Assembly: GCA_022616075.1 (NCBI GenBank) | Contig: JAKEFK010000185.1 | Coordinates: 1-45,214, forward strand | DNA length: 45,214 bases | From: a bacterium | GTDB taxonomy: Bacteria > Acidobacteriota > HRBIN11 > JAKEFK01 | Direction of reading: 5' to 3' | In this document: one piece after another, positions 25,066-34,924 of the stretch | How the letters are laid out: the number at the start of each line of letters is the position of its first letter | How positions within the stretch are numbered: position 1 is the stretch's first letter | Program-made: the position numbers and the translations under genes | Notes under the pieces: generated by a model | Told to the model about the DNA's origin: nothing | The model's database searches: none | The model's input: only the letters and a program-made list of their open reading frames with translations

Positions 25066-28000
25066 ATGCGAAAATACGAGAACAGGATGAATGACAATTC
25101 TGATTCACCTCTTAAGGACGGAACTGGTTCCCTATCAGACCTTCCCACTACAGATGCTCCTCCGCGTCCGCAAAGGCGGATTATAGCCGACCGGTACGAG
25201 ATCCGTTCGAAATTAGGCAAGGGAGGAATGGGCGAGGTATGGCATGCGTACGACCTGAAACTGCGGGTCGAAGTCGCTCTGAAATCGTTGCGCGTGGATT
25301 TAAAAGGGAATCACGGGCATGCAGAAGCGCTCAGACGAGAAGTTCGAACCGCGCGCGAAGTGATTTCTCCCAACGTTTGCAGAATCTTTGATCTCGTTGT
25401 TGAAGAAGACTCCGAACTGATCTCGATGGAATACATCGATGGAATCACCCTCATAACACTGCTCATCCGAAAAGGTCCGTTGAATCTGCGTGAGGCAAGG
25501 GATATTGCGGCGCAATTTCTTGCTGGTCTCGAAGCGATCCATCAGGCCGGCATGGTTCACCGCGACTTGAAGCCTGAAAACATCATGATTACACGCACGG
25601 GCCGAGTTGTGGTGATGGATTTTGGAGTTGCGAAGGAATTAACACAGTTGGATGGAACCATTTCAGGAACGATTCCCTATATGTCTCCAGAGCAAATGGC
25701 CGGAGAGAGGATCGATGTTCGTACAGACATTTTTTCAGCTGGAGTGGTGTTGGCAGAAATGATTCATCCGGATGGAGTGATCAGCCAGAAAACGCGCGAA
25801 GCGATCTGGAATACCATTCGGAAAAATCCGATGCAACTGCCTGACACTCCCTGGAAAGGAGTCATCGTTCGCGCTGTTGCCGCGAACGCATTAGACAGGT
25901 TTCCGTCGGCTGCGGCAGTGGCTCGTGCACTCGAAGAAGTAACGCAAAGAATCGAGACCATCGAAGAACGAAGACCGTATCCCGGTCTTGCTTCATTTTC
26001 AGCATCGGAAGCAGAATATTTTTTCGGTCGTGAATTAGAAGTAGAAATGCTGATCAAGAAATTGCAGCAACTGCATTTCATGGCTTTGATCGGCCCATCC
26101 GGAACAGGAAAGACTTCGATGCTTCGTGCGGGACTCATTCCGGCCCTTCCACTCGGCTGGAGCTATGTGTTGTGTTTTCCGGGTGATGCCCCGATGGTGA
26201 ATCTTGCGCAGGAACTTGCCTCAAAACTTTCCGGGGATGCTGAGGCCTTCGCCAAAATGATTCGTTTCGAAGAACCGGATGTTTCTGTTTCGATTTTGCA
26301 GCGTTGGCGCCAGAGACATCCGGAAGCGCTTCTGATTGTGGATCGATTTGAAGAGCTCTTCACATTAAACAACTCCGAAACTCAATCCAAATTTGCGGAA
26401 CTGCTTGGACGAGCCGTGTTAGAAGCAGACCTTCGCGTGCTTTTAACAATGCGGGATGATTTCCTGATGTTTTGCCACCAGCAACCATCGCTCACTCCTG
26501 TTTTTTCAGAGCTCAGCGGTCTTTCGCAACTAACAGGAGCCGCTTTGCGGCGAGCTCTGGTCCAGCCGGCCTTGAAATGTGGCTACCGTTTTGAAGATGA
26601 AGCACTGGTAGATGAAATTCTCACAGATGTGGAAAAAGAGCGTGGCGCCTTACCCTTGATGGCATTTGCGGCGGGGCGGTTGTGGGAAAAAAAGGAACGG
26701 CAACTGGGAGTTTTAACACGCGCAGCTTACAGAGAAATTGGCGGAGTGGCCGGTGCGCTTGCACAACATGCGGAAGCAACGATGGAGCGAATCGGAACAG
26801 AACGCCAACCGGTTGTGCGGGAGATTTTCCGCAACCTGATTACTGCACAAAACACAAGAGCGGCCCGAGACACGGAGGAGCTGTTGAGTGTTTTTCCGCA
26901 GAAAAATGAGGCCGAAGAAGTATTGCGAATGTTGATCGATGCAAGGCTTGTCACTTCGTTTGAAGCCCCGGCTGCAGAAGGGGAAAAGCCCAGAAGTCGC
27001 GTGGAAATCATCCATGAATCGCTGCTGAGCAATTGGCCACGATTGGTTCGGTGGCAGACACAGGATGCGGACAGCGCACAGCTTCGCGATCAATTGCGAC
27101 AGGCAGCGCAGCTCTGGGAACAACGAAACCGCTCGGAAGATTTGCTATGGACCGGCGGGGCATTCCTGGAATTTCAAGCATGGAGAGAGCGTTATTCAGG
27201 AGGGTTGAGTTCCGTAGAAGAATCCTTCGCGCAGGCGATGACCATTCGAGCCACAAGGCGGCGCAGACAACAAAGAGCTTTGGTGACTGCTACTATCATA
27301 GTACTACTCATTGTTCTGGTCACGATCGGTGCCTTCTGGCGCAGCGCGGAAGTGGCGCGCAAGGATGCTGTTCTGGAAACACGACGGGCCGAGGCAGGAA
27401 AGCTGCTGGCTCTGGGACGGGGAGAGTTGGAAACCGATCCAAATGCGGCTCTTGCTTATTCTCTGGCTGCCACGGAATTGGCCGACACGCCCGAAGGACG
27501 CATCTTTGCGTTAAGAGCATTGTGGAATGGACCGCTCGCAAGGTTAACAGAGTTGCCCATCAGGCCTCTTTCGTTCGGTGATTTTGACCCTGAGGGCAAA
27601 CAGCTTGTCATCGGAGGTGTAGGCGGTGTGCAACTTCTTGATCTGCGTGGTTCCCCACCGCTCTTTCTTAGCGAATCCCTATCCAGGACCGGCTGGCAGG
27701 CATGGCCGCAGTTTTCGCCTAATAAAGACCTGATCATCTGGAGATCTTCGGAAAACTTGCGAGTGATTACGGTCTGGTCTGTAACTCAGAAAAAAGTGGT
27801 TCGCGAATTTGCGATGGAAGGATACACCGGCCTTCTTGTAAGAGGAGGAAAAGCTTTCTTGACTACAGACATGACCGGTCAAGTTGAGAAGACTGGTAAA
27901 TTTGGACAGGTTCTTGTGCGGACCTGGGAATTTGATTCTCACGAACCAATTGTGGTTGGCCAATGGAACAGAGAAGAAACCGCCGCCTGGGATATCGATC

Positions 28001-29538
28001 CGAAGGGAAAACTGCTGGCATTCGGGAAAGGCAATGGTGTTTATGCAATCTCATTAGATCGTCCTGGAACTTCATCGGGGACATTGCTCGAAAAACACAA
28101 CGCAGAGGTAACCGCAGTGACTTTTCATCCGGACGGCGAACAGGTCGCTTCCGCCGACGCTTCAGGCGAAATCCGTATCTGGCCTGTGACTGCAAATTCA
28201 AAGAAAGAACGTCGCGTCTTTTTTGAAAAAGAGGCGGCGCTGGGATTATACTTTGACCACTCAGGCTCACATCTGGCAATTAAAGCCGGTGAAAGAAGTG
28301 TTCGCATCAAGGATTTGTTAGCTCCTTCTGAAACTGAATCGCGTCTTCTGTTTCAGGCGGGATTGGATAGTGTTTTTCATGTGGCATTCCATCCGACCGA
28401 CCCATGGGTCGCCGTGGTCGGTCGGGAACGGCTTCGATTTTACCCGCTCGATCATCCGTACCCTTTTTTCTTCAAGGGAACCGGTCAGATCGGTTCCTTT
28501 GATATCGGTTTTACTCCGGATGGCCGTTCACTTGTCACTGCCTTCCCCCTGGTTGCGCCCTTACAACTCTGGCACGTGCCGGGTGAACCGGCTCATCCAC
28601 GACGAGATGTAGGGAAAATTCTCGAAGCAATCTCTAGAATCGCAATCGATCCTGTGGGCAGATATGTTTTGGTATGTTCGGGGCCAAATACTTATCTGCT
28701 GTCGCTTCAAGATGGAACTACTCAGGTTTTGTCGGAGCTACTTCGCGGAGTGGAGCGTTCCGTTGCATTTTCCACCGATGGCAAGCTGGCGGCTAGTGCA
28801 GCTGCAATCGGTCCGCCCGAAAATCTGGGCATCGAAATCTGGAATCTTGAAGACAAAGGCGTCCGCTTATTGGACCAAAGTAAAGGCAAATCATTCCACT
28901 CACTAAAATTTTCCCGCGACGGAACTGTTTTCTCAGGAGACGCAGAGGGAAATGTTTGGCAGTGGGATCTGAGAAAGAACACAGGCACTGTCATAGCAAA
29001 GGGCAAAGGAATCGTTTTCGATCTAGACGTTTCCGGAAGCGGACGTTACGTTGTTGCTGCTGTCGTCTCGGCAAAGCACCTGGGGGAGTTCGAACGAGCA
29101 ACGTGGGAACTGATTCTCTATGATGTTTCAGAAAAAAAATCAAGCAGCATCACTTCTCATGGCAATCGCGTCTGCAGCGTTGCTTTTGATCCTGGAGAAA
29201 AAAGGCTTGTCACCGGTGATAGGGAGGGCATAGTCAGGGTTGGACCAATTACGGACGATGCGCCGCCACATCTGTTATTCGGGAGTGAAACACCCGTGCT
29301 GAACATTGCAGTGCATCCGAATGGAAAATGGATTGCTTCCGCTGAAAGAGGCCGCGCCAGTGTACGTCTCTGGTCTATGCCTTCAGGAACGCCTTTCCAT
29401 ACGCTACCTCGTGACGAGTTTCTCAACCGTCTGCGCGCGTTGACGAACGTTCGCGTGGTGAAAGACAACTATGCCTCAACGGGGTATCGTATCGACCTAG
29501 CGCCCTTCCCCGGATGGGAAAAAATACCCACATGGTGA
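25066..29538 (+). CDS. Ser/Thr protein kinase fused to STAND ATPase, membrane segment and WD40 repeats
   Basis: 1490 residues. Kinase: GKGGMGEV loop (51-57), Lys73, HRDLKPEN (165-172), DFG (185-187), SPE (207-209), all needed residues present. A STAND-type NTPase follows with Walker A GPSGTGKT (343-350) and Walker B LLIVDRFEE (422-430). Residues 739-757 form a membrane segment after a basic stretch, followed by a helical ETRRAEAGKL region and about 650 residues of WD40-like repeats (segments such as VTAVTFHPDGEQVASAD). The layout is typical of large signalling proteins: the propeller senses, the ATPase oligomerises, the kinase phosphorylates. By hydrophobicity, kinase and ATPase would be on one side of the membrane and WD40 on the other. 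An in-frame ATG at 25087 is also possible. The TonB-dependent receptor gene is convergent, 12 bases away. Confidence 0.93.
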   Translation: MRKYENRMNDNSDSPLKDGTGSLSDLPTTDAPPRPQRRIIADRYEIRSKLGKGGMGEVWHAYDLKLRVEVALKSLRVDLKGNHGHAEALRREVRTAREVISPNVCRIFDLVVEEDSELISMEYIDGITLITLLIRKGPLNLREARDIAAQFLAGLEAIHQAGMVHRDLKPENIMITRTGRVVVMDFGVAKELTQLDGTISGTIPYMSPEQMAGERIDVRTDIFSAGVVLAEMIHPDGVISQKTREAIWNTIRKNPMQLPDTPWKGVIVRAVAANALDRFPSAAAVARALEEVTQRIETIEERRPYPGLASFSASEAEYFFGRELEVEMLIKKLQQLHFMALIGPSGTGKTSMLRAGLIPALPLGWSYVLCFPGDAPMVNLAQELASKLSGDAEAFAKMIRFEEPDVSVSILQRWRQRHPEALLIVDRFEELFTLNNSETQSKFAELLGRAVLEADLRVLLTMRDDFLMFCHQQPSLTPVFSELSGLSQLTGAALRRALVQPALKCGYRFEDEALVDEILTDVEKERGALPLMAFAAGRLWEKKERQLGVLTRAAYREIGGVAGALAQHAEATMERIGTERQPVVREIFRNLITAQNTRAARDTEELLSVFPQKNEAEEVLRMLIDARLVTSFEAPAAEGEKPRSRVEIIHESLLSNWPRLVRWQTQDADSAQLRDQLRQAAQLWEQRNRSEDLLWTGGAFLEFQAWRERYSGGLSSVEESFAQAMTIRATRRRRQQRALVTATIIVLLIVLVTIGAFWRSAEVARKDAVLETRRAEAGKLLALGRGELETDPNAALAYSLAATELADTPEGRIFALRALWNGPLARLTELPIRPLSFGDFDPEGKQLVIGGVGGVQLLDLRGSPPLFLSESLSRTGWQAWPQFSPNKDLIIWRSSENLRVITVWSVTQKKVVREFAMEGYTGLLVRGGKAFLTTDMTGQVEKTGKFGQVLVRTWEFDSHEPIVVGQWNREETAAWDIDPKGKLLAFGKGNGVYAISLDRPGTSSGTLLEKHNAEVTAVTFHPDGEQVASADASGEIRIWPVTANSKKERRVFFEKEAALGLYFDHSGSHLAIKAGERSVRIKDLLAPSETESRLLFQAGLDSVFHVAFHPTDPWVAVVGRERLRFYPLDHPYPFFFKGTGQIGSFDIGFTPDGRSLVTAFPLVAPLQLWHVPGEPAHPRRDVGKILEAISRIAIDPVGRYVLVCSGPNTYLLSLQDGTTQVLSELLRGVERSVAFSTDGKLAASAAAIGPPENLGIEIWNLEDKGVRLLDQSKGKSFHSLKFSRDGTVFSGDAEGNVWQWDLRKNTGTVIAKGKGIVFDLDVSGSGRYVVAAVVSAKHLGEFERATWELILYDVSEKKSSSITSHGNRVCSVAFDPGEKRLVTGDREGIVRVGPITDDAPPHLLFGSETPVLNIAVHPNGKWIASAERGRASVRLWSMPSGTPFHTLPRDEFLNRLRALTNVRVVKDNYASTGYRIDLAPFPGWEKIPTW

Positions 29539-29550
29539 TTTCAGATTTCT

Positions 29551-32466
29551 TCAAAAACTGTAGCGCACTCCTAATCGTGCGGCGCGCGGCGACAATACTT
29601 GCTGGATCTTGTTAAAGTTTCTTCGGTTGATATCTCTGTTTCTCGAAAGCACAGTACCTTCATTCGTCAGGTTGAATATATCGAGAATCAATCCAATCCG
29701 TCCGTAGTCTTTCATTTGAATACCCTTCTCAATTCTGAAATCCAGAATGAACTTGTTGTCATAAAGCCTGCTTCCAAATGGTTCCACAAGAATTCTCCGG
29801 AAAGGACTTCCCTGGTAAGCGGCAAAAGTCGGGTCTAAGATGACGGCTGAGAGAACGTAAGGATAACCCTGTTGAAAGCGCATGTTGGCGCCAAGAGAAA
29901 TATTCCATGGCAGTAGATACACTCCGCTCATTTTCAGATACCATTCTGCAAACGTCGGAAACGTCGGCGCTAATCGATCGAACGCCCAGAATGATTGCCC
30001 GTCCAGGAAAGGAAGGTTTGTCGGATCAAACTGAAAGGGACGTCCAGGGAATCCGCCGGCTCCGGTTGGCCGGGCCAACGAGTCTCCACCGTTGTAGTGC
30101 GCAGTCTGTCTTTGCAGTGTAAGCGACCCGTTCAACAGGAAGTTTTTGCTCATTCTTTTGCGCAGCGTGATGTCAAGCCCGTGATAGGTTTGCCGGTAAT
30201 CTCTGATATTTGTATAGACCCCTACGCCATCGTGCACGAAGCGCAATCGAAAATAGGGAACCTCAAAATGCCCGAGCGTCGTATCGAATTCCAGTGTTCC
30301 GGCAGGTAAATAATCTTCGGTCGTAACACCAACAGGGATGTTGAACTGAAAATTTCCGTAGCGCCGATAAGTGTAATTCAGTCCGACCGAAAGATCTTTG
30401 GCTACTTCACGCTCAACGCCCGCAATCCATTCATCAATCCACGCATTGGAAAGGTCCGGATCGGTTCGATGCTTATCCAGGAATGCATCGAGATCAAATC
30501 CTCCTCGTGTCAATCCCCCGTAGTAGCTGGGAGGACTGACCAGCTCATCCGGCGTTATTTCGCGGTCTCCGTTTAAGTTTGAATAGAAGAATCTGGCTCC
30601 GTTGAACGTATAGGTTGGATTTGAATAGAGGACGGAAAAATTATCGAATACTTCATAGTATCGCGCGTAGTTGCCTCGTAGAAGTGTTTTCCCATCTCCT
30701 GTGAGATCGTAGGTAGCTCCGATTCTTGGAGAAAAATCGCTTAGCACGATTCCGGGATCCCCTCCGGGATAATCGAAAGCCCCAACAAGTTGTTCGAAAC
30801 CGGGTACGGCTTCTATATGGGAAGGCAGATTCTCACCGGTTCGGTAGTCGAATCTCGCTCCCAGACTCAGTGTCAATCTGTCTTTGCGGTAGGTGTCGCT
30901 TACATAAAAGGAAGTACCGTGAAAGGTTGACCGGCCATCCACCGCATGCTGTGCAAAAACAACTCCGGAAGTGAGTGGACCATGAGACACTGTCTGATAA
31001 AGATCATAAATGAAAACACCGTTGCCGTAGCTGCTGAAAGTGTGGGAGGTTGTAGTACTGTATTCGAAACCGAACTTCAGTTCGTGATCCCCGCCAAGAA
31101 AATTCTCTTTAAAGGAATTGCCTTCCAGAATTAGATTATGCGTCGGATTGGTAACAGGGCCTCCAAAGATCGTACTTTCCCATTGAGGAATCGCAGCAAG
31201 AAAGATCATGGGCACATCGCTTCCGCCTCTCGGGACAAATTCGAAGTCGTTACCAATGTATCCGTAACGCGCGCTGATCAAAGTGTGATCGTTTGGTATC
31301 CAGGTGTGCTGTAAGCTCCAGACTCCATGCAGCACGTTGTCTGAGGGTCCCTGATCGACTAACGTCTCAGGGCTTTGCTGACCTGGAAAGTAAACGCGGC
31401 CGCTCTTGTACTTCTCGGGAAGAAAATAACTGAATTGCGATTCATGGTCCTGGTTCCAATGTGCATTTAGCTTGAAATTGTAGTCTCTCAAAGTGGTACT
31501 GTCGGCGACATCCTGAATCGTGAATTGGTCGATATCGTTGTTCCTGAAGGCGCTCCAAAGAAATAACCTGTCCTTAATGAGTGGTCCTCCGATGTCCAGG
31601 CCATATTCGTAAACTTTGTGAATCCGATTAGATCCCTCCGCCGGCTTTCCAGTTTCAGGATTGATGATTGGATTGTCCAGCAGTTCCTGAGGTGTATTCG
31701 TACTCTGTAATGCTTCGCTTATAAAGTAGTAGGAAGCATTGGCAGCCCACTGGTTACCGCCACGTTTAGTAACAATGTTAATTGCCACACCGCCTGTTTT
31801 GATGGAGGCATCGTTTCCGCCTGTGCTGATCTGAATTTCTTCGAAGGCATCAAAGTCGTAATATTGAGCGCCGATATTCAGGCCGTCATAGTTCCATCCG
31901 TTGTTTCGGAAACGATCTCCGCGCGCGAAAAAAACGTTTTGATTTCCGGATTCCAAAGCGGCTACATTAAAGCGATCAGAATCTATCCCGGGAGTCAGAT
32001 CAATGATGTACCATGGATCACGGCTACTCGGTATCTGATCCAAATACTCACGGGAATACGACGTGTTGTTGCCCGCCGACGTTCTGTCCAGTAAAGGGCT
32101 ATCGGCGACAACAGTGATTTCTTCCGCTACCACAGGTTTCATGATGATCTGCAATTGGACATGACCGCCTACAACAACTCGAATTTGTTTCTGTTTTACC
32201 TCCGTAAAACCATCGAGATGGAACGTTGCCGTATACATTTCCGGTGGCAGGTTCGTGAATCGGAAAGCCCCTGCGGCTCCACTGACTGCGGAGATGGGAG
32301 GCATGACGCCGCATTCCAGTTCTATACTGACACCCGGTAGTATTCCACCGTTTTGATCGATGATTTTTCCGTAAATGTTTCCTGTTTTTGTAGCAATTTG
32401 TGCATTCACTCCAAAACTGAACAAGATGAAAATGAACGGAAGGAATATTCGCAAACATCTGTTCAT
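29551..32466 (-). CDS. TonB-dependent receptor with N-terminal carboxypeptidase-regulatory-like domain
   Basis: 971 residues. A signal peptide (1-22, cut after NAQ) is followed by a CarboxypepD_reg-like Ig-type domain (about 28-115, ILPGVSIELEC), a plug domain with VVADSPLLDRT and QIPSSRDPWYII, and a long beta-barrel ending in GVRYSF, where the terminal Phe fits outer-membrane barrel assembly. This is the acidobacterial/Bacteroidota-type oar-like receptor; the ligand is unknown, possibly a sugar or glycan. The ATG has an excellent ribosome site. The start region is divergent from the CadC-like regulator gene, which is a plausible controller. The stop lies 12 bases from that of the kinase gene. 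Confidence 0.94.
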   Translation of the reverse strand: MNRCLRIFLPFIFILFSFGVNAQIATKTGNIYGKIIDQNGGILPGVSIELECGVMPPISAVSGAAGAFRFTNLPPEMYTATFHLDGFTEVKQKQIRVVVGGHVQLQIIMKPVVAEEITVVADSPLLDRTSAGNNTSYSREYLDQIPSSRDPWYIIDLTPGIDSDRFNVAALESGNQNVFFARGDRFRNNGWNYDGLNIGAQYYDFDAFEEIQISTGGNDASIKTGGVAINIVTKRGGNQWAANASYYFISEALQSTNTPQELLDNPIINPETGKPAEGSNRIHKVYEYGLDIGGPLIKDRLFLWSAFRNNDIDQFTIQDVADSTTLRDYNFKLNAHWNQDHESQFSYFLPEKYKSGRVYFPGQQSPETLVDQGPSDNVLHGVWSLQHTWIPNDHTLISARYGYIGNDFEFVPRGGSDVPMIFLAAIPQWESTIFGGPVTNPTHNLILEGNSFKENFLGGDHELKFGFEYSTTTSHTFSSYGNGVFIYDLYQTVSHGPLTSGVVFAQHAVDGRSTFHGTSFYVSDTYRKDRLTLSLGARFDYRTGENLPSHIEAVPGFEQLVGAFDYPGGDPGIVLSDFSPRIGATYDLTGDGKTLLRGNYARYYEVFDNFSVLYSNPTYTFNGARFFYSNLNGDREITPDELVSPPSYYGGLTRGGFDLDAFLDKHRTDPDLSNAWIDEWIAGVEREVAKDLSVGLNYTYRRYGNFQFNIPVGVTTEDYLPAGTLEFDTTLGHFEVPYFRLRFVHDGVGVYTNIRDYRQTYHGLDITLRKRMSKNFLLNGSLTLQRQTAHYNGGDSLARPTGAGGFPGRPFQFDPTNLPFLDGQSFWAFDRLAPTFPTFAEWYLKMSGVYLLPWNISLGANMRFQQGYPYVLSAVILDPTFAAYQGSPFRRILVEPFGSRLYDNKFILDFRIEKGIQMKDYGRIGLILDIFNLTNEGTVLSRNRDINRRNFNKIQQVLSPRAARLGVRYSF

Positions 32467-32470
32467 GGTA

Positions 32471-32477
32471 ACCTCCT
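32471..32477 (-). promoter_or_regulatory. Strong ribosome binding site of the TonB-dependent receptor
   Basis: AGGAGGT on the minus strand, 4 bases before the ATG. It decides the start codon and predicts strong translation, unlike most other genes here. Confidence 0.85.
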
Positions 32478-32637
32478 AAGGCAACTGGATGACCTGTGAG
32501 TCAGATGCATTCTTGCCCCCAATTCTTCCGATATGCTAGACTGACCGTAAACACTGAATCTACGAAATGGACCATGAAATGTCCTTCGATTCCCCTGAAT
32601 CTTTTATGAATTTTTTCTGAATGATTCACTCGACGCT

Positions 32638-34668
32638 ATGTCTAACAACGGAACGGCTTTATACGAGTTCTCAGATTTCCGCTTAGACGTTCCTGAGCGG
32701 CTTTTGCTTCGAAAAGGGAAACGTGTTTCGCTTTCTGAAAAAGCTTTTCAGACACTTTGTGTTCTTGTCGAACAAGCGCCTCACCTTGTGACGAAAAATG
32801 ATTTGATGTCAAAGGTATGGCCGGACACGATTGTGGAAGAGAACAATTTGGATAAAAGCGTATCGGCTCTCAGACAGGCTCTGGGTGACAGAAAAGGAAA
32901 GGCGAGATTCATTGAGACGGTGCGTGGACATGGCTACAGGTTTGTTCCTAAAGTCCGATGCATCAATTCGGAAGAGCGTTCAACAGATAACGGAAAATCT
33001 CAGATTGATTTCCCAGTTCAAAAAAATCACACGAGAAATACTGTTCTTGTTGCAAGCGTGTTCCTCATTTTGGTAGTTGCTGCCATTCTTTTTGCTCCGT
33101 TGAAAAGAGAGAGCCAGCAAAATACCGGCACATCAGGAATTCAATCCGTGGCCGTGATGCCGTTTGTGAACTTGAGCAATGACAACGATCAAGATTATTT
33201 TGCCGATGGTCTCGCAGAAGATATCCTGAACGCTTTAGCAAAGAATCCAAAATTGCGGGTCGTAACGCGAAATTCGGCGTTTGGATTTAAAGGAACCAAT
33301 GAAGATCTGAGCGCGATTGGCAAAAAGTTAGACGTTGCAAATATCCTGAGCGGGAGCGTGCGAAAAGACGCAAGACAATTGCGGATCACAGCAAAACTGG
33401 TGCGTGTGGCGGATGGATCGCAAGTCTGGTCTGAAACCTATGACCGCGAAGTGAAAGATGTTTTCGAAATTCAGAGTGATGTTGCAACACAGATCGCTAC
33501 CGCTCTGCAAGCTAAGTTTTCTCCGTCCCAGAAGAAGCGAATGGAAAAGAATCCGACGGTCAGTATCACTGCATATGACTATTACCTGAAGGGCCGGGAA
33601 TATTACATAAGACGGCACAAAGAGGATAACGAACGTTCGATTCAGCTCTTTCAGAAGGCACTGGAGGTCGATCCCAATTTTGCCTTGGCCTATACGGGGC
33701 TTGCTGATGCTTATCACAAACGATCCTATTTGTTTGGACTTCCTGAATCCTGGCTTGATGAATCGATCAAAGCATGTCAGAAAGCGATTGCAATTGACCC
33801 TGATCTGCCCGAAGCTTATGAAGTGCTTTCCAAAGGTTATGAGTCTAAGAGGAATATTGCGAAGAGTGTGGAAGCCGCACAAAAAGCACTTGTCTTGAAT
33901 CCGAATTCGTCCAATGCGATGGGAATGTATTCCCTTTATCTAACCGAAACCGGGAAGCTTGTTGAAGCACTGGAGTTGGCAAAAAAAGTTGTAGCTCTCA
34001 GCCCAACAGATTCCTGGTCTTATTACAATTTGGGATCGATCTATATGGAGTTAAATGATCTAACTCAGGCAAAGTCCTGGTCGAAAAGAAGCCTCGAGCT
34101 TCAACCAGATTTCACTTTCCCGGTCTATTTGCTTGCGATGATTAGTCTGATCCAGGGCAACGTTGCAGAAGCCCGCGATTTTGCCGGAAAAGTAGTGGCG
34201 ATTGATCCAAGCACTCTAAATCTTGCACTGGTTGGCAGGGTTGAGTTATACGCCGGAAACTACGACAAAGCGGAGGAACAATACCGCAAGGCACATTTGC
34301 CGATGGGCGCTAAATGGATTAGGCACTGGATGCAATATAGTTTTGCGCTCTTGAAGATGGGACGGATCGAGGATGCAACAAAAATTTTAGAAAGAAGCAA
34401 GAAAACTATTCACGAAGTCGAAATACTGAGTCGTAGTGATCTTTATAACCTAGCCGCCATCTCAGCGATGGAAGGAAACAAGCCCGAAGCCTACCTGTGG
34501 CTGCAAAAATCGATCGATGCAGGAAACTTGTGCTACCACACAATGATTAACGACCCACTATTTGAAACCCTTCACGATGAAACCAGATTTCGTGAGATGA
34601 TGAAGAAGCTCGAAAACAGACTCGCAGAAATGCGGAAAAGCGCGGCTAGCAAAATCGTAAGTGACTGA
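32638..34668 (+). CDS. CadC-like transmembrane winged-helix regulator with TPR repeats
   Basis: 676 residues. An OmpR/PhoB-type winged helix at about 10-106 (SEKAFQTLCVLVE, SALRQALGD, ETVRGHGYRF) is followed by a membrane segment (134-155), then the SVAVMPFVNLSNDNDQDYFADG domain (170-290) and TPR-like repeats to about 640. DNA binding is in the cytoplasm and the rest is probably periplasmic, so it may sense an outside signal and regulate directly, without a receiver domain. It is divergently placed 171 bases from the TonB-dependent receptor gene, which is the natural candidate target. No good ribosome site is visible at this ATG. Confidence 0.92.
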   Translation: MSNNGTALYEFSDFRLDVPERLLLRKGKRVSLSEKAFQTLCVLVEQAPHLVTKNDLMSKVWPDTIVEENNLDKSVSALRQALGDRKGKARFIETVRGHGYRFVPKVRCINSEERSTDNGKSQIDFPVQKNHTRNTVLVASVFLILVVAAILFAPLKRESQQNTGTSGIQSVAVMPFVNLSNDNDQDYFADGLAEDILNALAKNPKLRVVTRNSAFGFKGTNEDLSAIGKKLDVANILSGSVRKDARQLRITAKLVRVADGSQVWSETYDREVKDVFEIQSDVATQIATALQAKFSPSQKKRMEKNPTVSITAYDYYLKGREYYIRRHKEDNERSIQLFQKALEVDPNFALAYTGLADAYHKRSYLFGLPESWLDESIKACQKAIAIDPDLPEAYEVLSKGYESKRNIAKSVEAAQKALVLNPNSSNAMGMYSLYLTETGKLVEALELAKKVVALSPTDSWSYYNLGSIYMELNDLTQAKSWSKRSLELQPDFTFPVYLLAMISLIQGNVAEARDFAGKVVAIDPSTLNLALVGRVELYAGNYDKAEEQYRKAHLPMGAKWIRHWMQYSFALLKMGRIEDATKILERSKKTIHEVEILSRSDLYNLAAISAMEGNKPEAYLWLQKSIDAGNLCYHTMINDPLFETLHDETRFREMMKKLENRLAEMRKSAASKIVSD

Positions 34669-34924
34669 ACCGCTCAAGCCAGTTTGGCGAGCTTTGCATC
34701 GATTAACTTATCCATGTAGGCTGTATACGTCTCTACGGCAGAGCTTTTTCTTTGAAACGACATCGAGCCAGAGCTCATAAAGTCTGATCTTGGCAAAAAC
34801 TGCTAGGAACCCGGAATGGAAGTAGGTTGAAGTAGAGTCTCATGCACACTCTCTATCAATTTTCTGGCCCTCATCCGCCCGGGCCATTGGAATCAGCCAG
34901 ACAATTCCGGTTACTGCATCGATG
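34669..34924. other. Gap without a convincing gene; possible gene remnants
   Basis: 256 bases between convergent genes. On the minus strand short stretches such as AVFAKIRLYELWLDVV and DAVTGIVWLIPMARADEG read protein-like but are in different frames and broken by stops, so these could be decayed genes. No family A-D repeat and no hairpin with a T-tract was found. Confidence 0.3.
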
